64,000 nt of DNA from Symbiodinium kawagutii (Eukaryota > Sar > Dinophyceae > Suessiales > Symbiodiniaceae), in contig VSDK01015717.1 of the NCBI GenBank assembly GCA_009767595.1, forward strand, positions 371,362 through 435,361. The letters are read 5' to 3'. The position numbers and the translations under genes were made by a program. Under the pieces are notes generated by a model. The model was not told the origin of the DNA. It ran no database searches and saw nothing but the letters and a program-made list of their open reading frames with translations. Position 1 is the first letter of the stretch; every line of letters begins with the position of its first letter. Below, one piece after another: positions 55,595 through 64,000 of this stretch.

Positions 55595-56730
55595 CATGAG
55601 AGTCAACCAAGCACTCCACCCCATGCATCCCAGGCGCATCCGGAGCATGCACGTGAATGGAGGAGAGCCAGAAGGTTCTAAGGCAACGTTGGGCGGTGTG
55701 GTGGTGGGATGGGGCAGGTTGATGTTGGTTTGGTTCGTGGGTTACAGCGACGGCGCGGACAATCATAAGGTAAAACAATGGGAATGATAGCCCATCAAAA
55801 TCAAACAAAACCCAACATGTTCGCATAACCATAGGGTTGTCACAAAGGGTATGACGTCAAAATAGGATTTGTCTATCATCAAAAAAATGATGTTGATTCG
55901 GATAACCAAAGGTTTATGACATAGGGTAAACCATCACGTAGGTTGATCGCATGACAATGGTTATGAACCATATTTATTGATGATGTCATAGGGAAAAGCA
56001 ATGGGAATGATAACCTATGCATAAGAAACATACATCGTGATCATCTTTACCCAACAGTTTGGGCAGTACCCGTCCAATATTGATGTTTTTTGTCGCAGTA
56101 CACAAATTCCAACTTTTGGTGGCCGATTTGTCCAGCCGACGATAAAACGTACTCATCTGCAAATTGAATTCATGATTTCCGGATACTGTGATTGCGGGTG
56201 GCCATTGAAATCATCCACATCAGTAAGCCAACTGGTACCGGTGCATCCGCAAGATATGAAAATGCCAATCACCACAAGCAACGGCGTTTCAGCCGTGGAT
56301 TTATTAGGTTGGGGGCTGAACATCTATTTGCGCGCTGAAAAACTAAGATTCGCAATGGGTCCGCGATGACGATCGGTGACTTATCTCTTTCCTCCACGGT
56401 GCTACCCTCAAGATCATTGGTGCCTTCAGGATCGGTCGGTATTTTTCACATACATGTCAACTTTTGGAAAATTGGGGTACCCTATTCATGGGAATACGCA
56501 GGATGGGCAATGAGGGTGTTCTGTGATGGTGATCGAACCCTCATGACTTGGGAACATGATTCATTGCTGCTTGCTTGGAAATCTTGGAAGTGCAACAATT
56601 GAGCATCACGTTGACGTAAGTAATGACATCTCATATTCATATGTGTGACAATAGCAGGTTCGCTATTCATAAAAAACAAAAAGATCTTGTCTCTGCAACG
56701 ACGCCTTTTCGGAGAAAGGCCAGCTATGAT
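55595..56730. other. Spacer with weak open frames
   Basis: A GC-richer piece (55600-55760) and AT-rich sequence with ATGATTCAT-like words. A partial MITE-A-like GGAAAATTGGGGTACCC occurs near 56466. No gene supported. Confidence 0.35.
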
Positions 56731-56731
56731 G

Positions 56732-57271
56732 CTATTTGGGCTTACCCTGCTTGTGACTGACCGAACCAAGTTGGGAGAAAAGGACTCCTGTCTTGTCAGC
56801 CAACTTGTGGTGAATTGTCCGAGCCAATGAAAAAACGATGGGATTGTACAAGCGTGCGGCGCAAGGGCAAGAAGCGTGGAGCCAAAAGTAACTGGCTCCT
56901 ACCATCTGTTCACGAAGCTTTGGTACGAGCCAGCTGTTGACAGGCTCTGCTAGTGCTGCAGGCTTGCGGCGCTGTTGCTGACATGCCGTGCCTCGAAAAC
57001 GTTGGTGCTCCAAATGCTTGTAAGAGGGTGTGAACTGGCCCCCAGAAATCGGGCATGAAGGTCGTGATGTAGGACTTGTCCATTGCCTGTGAAACAGGCA
57101 CTTGCCACCTGAGTATGGCAGTCGAATCCACCAGTGCCCCTCACTGTGCTGGTGAACGTTAAGAGGCACCAGCACATCCTCCTCATCCCAATCATAGTAG
57201 AAGGGGCTCCAGTGGCCCACAACAATTAAGATCCATCGGCTTTGTGAACTTGTGCTTGTCACCTGCTGCAA
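56732..57271 (-). CDS. Exon-like open frame, hypothetical protein (partial)
   Basis: 179 minus-strand codons of good protein composition: a Trp/Tyr/Asp/Glu-rich first third, then a Gln/Arg segment and a Cys/Ala/Leu region. The reading frame beginning at 57225 is also open, so a small frameshift or intron is possible. No domain recognised. It may join the next upstream block (57317-57721) through an intron of about 50 bases. Confidence 0.4.
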   Translation of the reverse strand: MQQVTSTSSQSRWILIVVGHWSPFYYDWDEEDVLVPLNVHQHSEGHWWIRLPYSGGKCLFHRQWTSPTSRPSCPISGGQFTPSYKHLEHQRFRGTACQQQRRKPAALAEPVNSWLVPKLREQMVGASYFWLHASCPCAARLYNPIVFSLARTIHHKLADKTGVLFSQLGSVSHKQGKPK

Positions 57272-57316
57272 TGAGCAAATTGGTGCAAAAAGAACTCGTT
57301 CATTTGTGCATTTTCT

Positions 57317-57721
57317 TCACAAATGAATTGCGAACACATTTTGGGCTATTCCGAAGCATTTTCTTAGGTTGCGCTTCAACGGACAATCTCTCAGGATGGC
57401 TTTCCATAAACTCAAAATCGGCGTTCCTGGCTGCAGCAGCTGACCGCTTGGGCCACGCTGGCAAGGACCGGCTCCGCCAAAACCGCGCGGTATGGCAGAT
57501 GATTCCAGCCTGCTGCACGCAACCTCGCTTGGAACATCCTTTTCCGCCTCCAGTGCCATCACTTGAGCCATTCCTGCAAGTGTGGGCCCCACAGGCCTGA
57601 AGGCCCCCACAGGTAAGACCCCCTCGGTCAGCCACAGGAATTCAACCAGGAAATGAAGGAACGACAGTATGCTGAGGTCACCGTCGAAGTTGTCATCGAG
57701 ATCCATTTGGCACTTCAACAT
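57317..57721 (-). CDS. Exon-like open frame, hypothetical protein (partial, strand not certain)
   Basis: From Met at 57721 the minus frame encodes an acidic start (DLDDNFDGD), a hydrophobic FLHFLVEFLWL segment, and then a Gly/Pro/Arg-containing stretch ending with basic residues. The plus frame 57244-57600 is open over the same bases and also reads plausibly. The minus strand is preferred because of the adjoining minus frame. No family recognised. Confidence 0.35.
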   Translation of the reverse strand: MLKCQMDLDDNFDGDLSILSFLHFLVEFLWLTEGVLPVGAFRPVGPTLAGMAQVMALEAEKDVPSEVACSRLESSAIPRGFGGAGPCQRGPSGQLLQPGTPILSLWKAILRDCPLKRNLRKCFGIAQNVFAIHL

Positions 57722-57730
57722 CGTCGAGCC

Positions 57731-57792
57731 GATAGATAGATAGATAGATAGATAGGTAGATAGATGGCTGGGTAGATACATAGAGAGAGAGA
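57731..57792. repeat. (GATA)n / (GAGA)n microsatellite
   Basis: GATAGATAGATAGATAG with variants, then a short GAGAGAGAGAGA run. Confidence 0.9.
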
Positions 57793-57894
57793 GATTGGTC
57801 AAACGGTATCTGCACAATCAGTTTTCGCAATTCCTCCATGTACAAGACAACAAACAACCCCAAGGCACTGAATTAGCCAAGGTAGCTTTAGTCT

Positions 57895-59200
57895 GTCATA
57901 TGGTATATGAATATATGCAAATCACCCCAAAATAGGGCTCACCAGGACAAGTCATGGGAGTCATGGGCAAGTTGCCATGCTTCGCCAGATCGCCCGCACC
58001 CCTGAGCGCCCGCACAAGGCATCCAGGGGCGGTTCGAAGGCACCTCCGTCCTGAAGCCACGGCGACATCCCAGGGAGCTGCACATCCACCATGGGCGCCC
58101 CTCAATAAGCTGGGTTTTGTGTCTCCAAAATATGGGTTTTGACTCGGTTATGACCTATATAAATGAAGATGTTTGGGGAACTGGTAGTGGAAGTAGTATC
58201 AGCACTTGTTTATGATTGGTACTGTTTGGATCTATCATTGCTTTAAGTATTGTAGTTATAGTTTGTCGTTGCAACATTAAGCCCAGATGCACAGCTAAGG
58301 ATTGTCTGGTATCATGGATTAGAAAGCATGCATTCGCACCTATGAACACCATCAACTCGTAGGTGAACTAGCCCGCCCTACTAACCAACAAGGAATGCTG
58401 TTCTGAGGATGTGACGTACTGCTTATCAGCTCTTAGTGCTTCTGTTGACTACCCGCAAACATTGCCTGCTAAATACAAATTTCCATGTAATGCCTACCCC
58501 TACTCTTGATGCGACCTACTACTCCCTGCCAAAGACTCGCTACTACTTGCTACCGGCTGCCTCTCTACAGTACTGCTTACCACCAGCTACCAGCACCGCT
58601 CCCTACGACCTCGGCAATGTGTAACCGTCATCACCAAACCATCCATGAACCACAATCATCATCCACGAGAGAAGAGACTACAAAAAAGGCACAAAAGAAG
58701 GGATAAGAAGAGACGGGAGAAAAGAAGTTGAGTTTGCGAAGAGACAACAAAAGAGATCAAAACCTCAGGATTTGGTTCATGGAAGGAAGAATTCTTCTTT
58801 AACCTTTTTGCCCTTGTTGGCGTTGGGGTTGACATGAATGAACAAAGCCTATCGGATGATCGTCATTCTCAAACTCGCACGCATACTCTACCTGTTGTTG
58901 CGGCCACTTGTAAGGATAAGCTGGGACAGTCACCCTGAATGTCCCTGAACAGCACCCAACAACATATGATATGCTGTATATATTTCTATGTTTACAGTGC
59001 CCTTGTATATGTTTACATTGTCTCTGATTGTCGAATTCATTGATGATAATTCGACATTTTGCACTATCGAAACGTTATTCCTCAATTGCTAATGGCTGAC
59101 CGGAATCAATCATGAATGACTGGAAAATTCACACCGCTCAACCACCATCAGTTGAATAGGATGCAATTTACCATCAAACAGAAGGGGTTTCCACAACAAC
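57895..59200. other. Spacer with one GC-rich island (57.95-58.11 kb)
   Basis: The island is open on both strands for about 60 codons without recognisable motifs. The rest is low-information, including a CTACTACT / TACTGCTTACC stretch at 58500-58620. Confidence 0.35.
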
Positions 59201-59202
59201 CA

Positions 59203-59303
59203 GTGGTTTTTCTTATACCAGGGGACCCAAAACATGCTTGATCCATTACTATGGATGACTACTATCGGATGATTGGGGGGTACCCCCATTGTGAGAAACC
59301 ACC
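59203..59303. mobile_element. MITE-A copy 11
   Basis: GTGGTTTTTCTTATACCAGG at the left and CCCCCATTGTGAGAAACCACC at the right. The interior has GCTTGATCCATTACTATGGATG and ATGATTGGGGGGTACC. Confidence 0.75.
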
Positions 59304-59885
59304 AACTGGCCCTCCCATTCACCGCAACTAATCGCAATTGCACCACTTCACAAACCATCCCCGGCAGCCGCAGCCCACCTCGCTGTTTGTTTCATGACTT
59401 TTGTCATCGTCCGGAGTTAACCAGGCGTCCAAACGGGTGACGACGATGTAGAAACTGAGTGGCACGGCGCATGGCGGACGCATGGGAAGGAAGAATTGAT
59501 GGAGATTGATGGGCTGGTTTAACCATCCAAATCACCCAACAAAAAGGCTCATTATTCGTTGCTGGAGTTTGGGAACACTTACTGAATCATAATTAGGTCG
59601 TTGCTGGATTGTTTGGACAATTTCTGAATCATTTAATAATATTGGTCTGTATGATGAATACCATGAGAACAATGACACTCTAAATCTATGTGACCAAAAC
59701 ATGGAGCAAACAACGTTTTTCCCTGTAAGGGGCGGACAAATGCAGTGGATCACACCCCTGAATTGCGTTGGATTGAACCTGAAAACAACCTTGCTGATGA
59801 CTAAGTTTAACATTGGTTAAGACTGATTCTGCATGACAATTCGTTTTGGCAATACACCATGCGTTGTGCTGCCTCGCAACCAAAA

Positions 59886-59989
59886 CTGGTTGGTGTTTCA
59901 ACCCCTATGAAAATAGTACTCAACCAGCCATTTGTTAATAATTACTGGCGAAAAAAACATGTTTCAAAATGTTTCAAACCACCAGCCAG
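59886..59989. mobile_element. MITE-C copy 6
   Basis: CTGGTTGGTGTTTCAACCCC at the left and GTTTCAAACCACCAGCCAGT at the right are inverted. Core CTCAACCAGCCATTTGTTAA; ACATGTTTCAAA is locally duplicated. Confidence 0.8.
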
Positions 59990-61670
59990 TACAGTAGTTG
60001 TTTTACTAATATTATTGTTGGTTATTATCCCCTATCATTGTATAATCACGTTGCATTTTATAGCAATTAATAGCCATTGTCCAACCAAATAATTAAGCAT
60101 TTATCTGTTATGAACCATTAACTAATGGCTATCACCCCTATAAAATCAACCAAACAAAATGGAGAATTGAACCAACCGGATCCACTTCTTTTCCATCGCT
60201 GACCATGGCACCTCGATAGTGCTCATGATTCGGTGTACCCCCAGCGGCAACCGGGGGCACCCATTGACTTCCCAAACTCCAAAGTGGATGGCTTCCCATG
60301 ATGGTTAGTCGTGGTTCAGACAGGTGATATGATTCTCAATTGATGGTTATAGCTCGAACGGTTGGCGATTATTGCTCAATTGACGGTTATACAAATGGTT
60401 TTGAAGGATGGTGTATCATGGGTTCTTGCTGGTTACTTCATGGTCAGCGGTGATGGTTTCTTGATGATTTCTCATCAGAGATCGGCGAGAGTAACTTGGA
60501 TGTAACAACTCGCCACTTGTCAGTATCATTGCCCATTGACATAGCGATTCCCAACGAAGCAACCAAGTAACCGTGCAACATCATGAACATAGCTAGTGTT
60601 GCTGTTACCCTCTCCATTGTTGCTGATGCTGCTGTTGTTCTTGTGTTCTCGCGGTTGTCATCAGCTAGTCTGGTAGCGACTAATGATTCAACATTGGCCA
60701 TGATGAAACACAACTATCACCATCAACAATGATCAATCACTACCGGCTACCAGAACAAGAAGAACGACCACAGCAACAACCACCATACAATGTTCATCCC
60801 TCCTTCACCTTTCTGCCACCAGGGGTTGACCTTCGATCACCCGAGCGGCCCTCGATTCGTGAGGAATAGATGATGCATCACCTGAGTGTAGCGAAAGGTG
60901 TTCTGACCGAGACCAATACCAACAAAAGTTCACAACAACATATCACGGCATTGTTCATATTATGGTTTTGAATATGGTTGCAGCAAATATGTATTCTGAG
61001 CATTATCATGGTTTTGGTATTTGAACAAACAACCATATTCAAGTGATTTTTGAACCCAAAGCTATACCAACATGACGGTTGATGACCATGAATGTCTTGA
61101 TGAATATGGTACTTCCTGGTTGTCAACAATAATCGTAAATGTAGTTCCCTGGTTCTTCAGTGTAATTGTTACACAGGATGAATGATAAGGGAGTTGGTGA
61201 AGTACACAATAAACATAGTAAATTATGGGGGCCATCAATGCAAGGAATTTGTGAGAATATTAACCAAAAGCAACTAAAGCGAGTTTGCCAAGAATGATCA
61301 TTGACTTTTGATGGGGCCATTCGGACACTTTATGTCTTATATCAACTATCCAACTTTTCATGATCATTAACCAATATGAAACAAACATGCTCTTGAACAT
61401 CAACTGAGATCAACCACCCTATTTGAGACTTCGCATCTGACCAAATGGTGGTCGTTCAACCTACACAAACGAGTACTCACTACTGCTGGGGTGCAACTCA
61501 TAGGAGAAATATAAATGTCTATTGTCGTACTTGAACTGCCAGTCATCCCAGTCCAGTCATTTATGACCAACAGTATCAATGAACGACTCTACGAACTACC
61601 AACCTCTTGAGCAGTACAAACCCACCTACGGATCCTGTTATCCCCTCAAGCATTTACCATGATCTGGTTT
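59990..61670. other. Spacer, no convincing gene
   Basis: Mixed AT-rich sequence. A minus frame of 89 codons (60713-60444) is Ala/Thr/Met-rich and could be a small exon but has no recognisable features. Confidence 0.35.
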
Positions 61671-61671
61671 C

Positions 61672-61765
61672 GGATTGTTGGTTTTAACCCCACTCAAAAA
61701 AAACCCTTAGTCAACCAATCCACCATATCTAAATACTGGGAAAAAAACACATCGACAATAGCTGG
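61672..61765. mobile_element. MITE-C copy 7 (right end decayed)
   Basis: GGATTGTTGGTTTTAACCCC at the left, core AGTCAACCAATCCACC and TACTGGGAAAAAAACAC. The right inverted end is lost. Confidence 0.55.
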
Positions 61766-62009
61766 TACTTACCCCTGGTGGCTTATAATCATGAGCAACC
61801 AGTATCAAATATTGGGAACACCCATCTTACCATAGCCCTAACCAAAGCTCGGCCCACTGAGCTTGGCCCAGCCACGTAGTATTCGCGTTGCCCACCGAAA
61901 TCCCAGGTTTTCAGCAGCACGGGAGGCTGCTCCTCCTCTTCGCCCCTCAGCTGCTGCAGGTTACGGCCACAACTGATCGGTTAAGCCGTCATGGCTTGGG
62001 GATGCATGT

Positions 62010-62186
62010 GGGGGGTTTCTCAAGTCATCGGGAACCATTGGTTGGTTTCGGGTGGATAATAATGATCATTAACAAGGGGATCACCAGCAATCTGTAAGGG
62101 ATGTACTATTCTGGCTGGTTTATTACTATAAATGCTAAATATGGAGAATGATTCGGGAGCACCTCTACTTTGAGAAAAACCTATAT
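62010..62186. mobile_element. MITE-A copy 12 with internal insertion
   Basis: GGGGGTTTCTCAAGTCATCG at the left and CACCTCTACTTTGAGAAAAACC at the right, with the family core GGCTGGTTTATTACTATAAATG near the right. About 70 extra bases in the interior suggest an insertion or a chimera of two copies. Confidence 0.55.
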
Positions 62187-62482
62187 TGTTTTTTGCTGGT
62201 AAGCACGTGGGGATCATAAGCAACCAGTTTGAAGGGCTGACCACCTATGGATGTCATCGTATAAATGAAACTGGTTCGTGATCACCTGGGATGCCTGTAA
62301 GGTTAGCTGGTAGAATTGGTTGGTTAAGCTAGTTGGTTTGACCCTTTGCTGCTTTTTAATGCTTTATAACCATGCGGATCATGCACGGATATAGTCACAC
62401 TAAACCAGCTGATGTTGACCTTCGAACAGTTGACCTTCGAACCTTGCATGCCACACCTTTCGCCTAATGGGAATCATTACCC

Positions 62483-62787
62483 TTAACATGAACCTCCAGA
62501 TGGGTCAACTTGTGCCCAATGCCACTCTTCAGTGGTAGGTGCGGTGGCTGGTGGCTTTGTGGGCACCAAGGTTTCAAGGTAGATTGTGACACGTTCAAAC
62601 TTAAGCTTGGTGTATGGTTCTTCCAGCTGTTTGCGGGATTCTTCAGATGGATTTGGGTCACAACCAACCTTCCCCAAAAATGGGTTGATGAACATCCCGA
62701 CGAAGACTGGGTTGGTCATCCATGGGATGTTCCCGAGGGGTACAGGGTATTCAGCCACAATCATTTTGGGCATCAGCAGAAATCCTG
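62483..62787 (-). CDS. Terminal exon of an unidentified minus-strand gene
   Basis: After an AACCAG acceptor (62788-62793) the minus frame runs about 100 codons to a TAA at 62483. It encodes MPKMIVAEYPVPLGN, a Phe/Pro/Gly-rich stretch, then a charged helix with DPNPSEESRKQLEEPY and a Thr/Pro/Trp tail. The composition is strongly protein-like, whereas the overlapping plus frames are Trp/Gly/Phe-rich shadows. No family recognised. Upstream exons would lie beyond 62.8 kb, possibly outside the window. Confidence 0.5.
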
Positions 62788-62799
62788 GTTGAAGGATTC

Positions 62800-64000
62800 A
62801 TGACCAGTGCTTCTGTGGAAGTATCATCCCAATACTGATGATGGCACAAAAACCTGTGTATGAACATGCATGCCCACCCCAATGCCCATCTTCACGCACC
62901 ACCTAGCATGAAACATGGCAGCTTGGAAATCAACATGTCTTCATGTGGTGGTTTATGGTTGCAGTTCGAGAGTTGGAAGGCTCGAGGCTCATGTTTTTTC
63001 AAGACTGGAGTTTGCGATTTCAAAATCTGAGGCTTTGTCATTCAAAACTCAAAGCCAGTCAAGCGTAGGAATTTGCGAACAAGGACGAGCTAACTGTCAA
63101 GGTGGTAGATTGCTGTGAACAGTCATGTTGGCATGTGGGATTCTTGGCATGTTTGATACAGCCAGTATTTCGTTTGGTTGCGCTCCATGACTAGACAAAA
63201 CGAGGATAGCCGTCTTTGCGGTAACTACTATTGGGTTACCCTACTCTTGGTAGCTCCTTAGCTCCCTCCCAATCGCCAGGCAATACCAATTCATGACGAT
63301 CGCGCATTGGAAGCTTCTGTTTAGCTGTGGCAGGCTTTGCCTGCGCTGAATCATTCTGGAGAAGGGGTATCCCTGCAACTCAATGACGATGACTTGTGCT
63401 ACTGTACATATGGTTACTGCGCTCATACAAACAATCCATTTAAATTGTGTTAACCTATAGAAGTATTAAATTGTGTTAACCTATAGAAGTATAGGCGTTG
63501 CTCTCTTCAAAATCCTATTACACACGTCCAACGCCTTACAACACATCATATTCATATGACCTTTGCAGTCTCATTTGGGACAATCTTCGTAGTTCCAAAC
63601 AATAGGCGTCTATATCCCTCCGTACATGAATGACATAAACGCCCCTACATCAGGGTGCTGTCCACATAGTAATGGATTCCCCAGTGAGCTGTTTTCCAGG
63701 CTCGTTTTGAGTGCCATCCCTTGCTCTGAGCCGTCCACTCAACATTTTTGAGCAGTGAAGAAACGTTAGCCCGTGGTCGTCTCCGCCAGAAGCTAGCTCA
63801 ACTTCATCCCATCGGCAATCCCATACCAAATCAAGAATGAGATCCAGTTGTGACCTACCACATGGTTGGTGAATTCATGCCTCAAATATAGATATACTGT
63901 ATCATCTACAATACCCATCATCAGTTCCATAGATATACTGAAATCCCTCCCCCTTTAAAGGGCCAGGGGCTCGGATACCCAACCGGCTCCAGCCACAGCT
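62800..64000. other. Spacer to window end
   Basis: Includes a direct repeat of TTAAATTGTGTTAACCTATAGAAGTATA (63438-63493, about 28 bases, two copies). A GC-rich piece at the very end (63940-64000) resembles 36690-36715. Small open frames only. Confidence 0.35.

Noticed and set aside
1..64000. CRISPR arrays, bacterial operons, ribosomal RNA genes
   Set aside because: No regularly spaced repeats with unique spacers, no Shine-Dalgarno-led gene strings, and no rRNA-like conserved stretches are visible.

Overview
The window looks like nuclear DNA of a dinoflagellate. The species cannot be told from sequence alone; a Symbiodiniaceae or other suessialean relative is plausible. Four things point this way. 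Multi-exon genes can be reassembled in a consistent reading phase, but only if GC-AG and GA-AG introns are allowed alongside GT-AG introns. Spliced-leader-like relics sit just upstream of three start codons. A non-LTR retrotransposon carries RanBP2-type and C2H2 zinc fingers plus a cytosine-methyltransferase-like module. The spacer DNA is large and packed with short inverted-repeat elements.

Layout. 1-6.5 kb: one exon-like stretch on the minus strand (about 47-554), an ambiguous GC-rich island (3.1-3.96 kb), and repeats. 6.5-24.6 kb: three intron-rich genes on the plus strand with 1.2-1.3 kb gaps. Gene A (6565-9200) is a methyltransferase-like Rossmann protein, gene B (10442-14901) a lysine/acid-rich protein, and gene C (16201-24638) a protein of about 1,730 residues and unknown function. 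24.6-45 kb: mostly degenerate TTAACCATC-type spacer with microsatellites, a minisatellite, many MITE-like elements and scattered exon-like islands on both strands; one on the minus strand is a clear DHHC palmitoyltransferase cysteine-rich exon. 45.2-51.3 kb: a minus-strand non-LTR retrotransposon (ORF1, RT-bearing ORF2, zinc-finger/methyltransferase-like ORF3) with frame breaks. 51.3-64 kb: AT-rich spacer, more MITEs, and two or three exon-like blocks (56.7-57.7 kb and 62.5-62.8 kb, minus strand favoured).

Four short inverted-repeat families, called MITE-A to MITE-D here, recur across the spacer. They occur in different orientations and next to each other. No copy was seen inside the three plus-strand genes.

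The most interesting thread is that the host-type gene A and the retrotransposon ORF3 share the same methyltransferase-like layout: a glycine-containing first motif, a Pro-x-Cys or Pro-Pro-Cys motif, and a Glu-x-Pro motif. This suggests a family that moves between host genes and retroelements. Exon boundaries were derived by hand from splice signals and phase consistency, so they are predictions.
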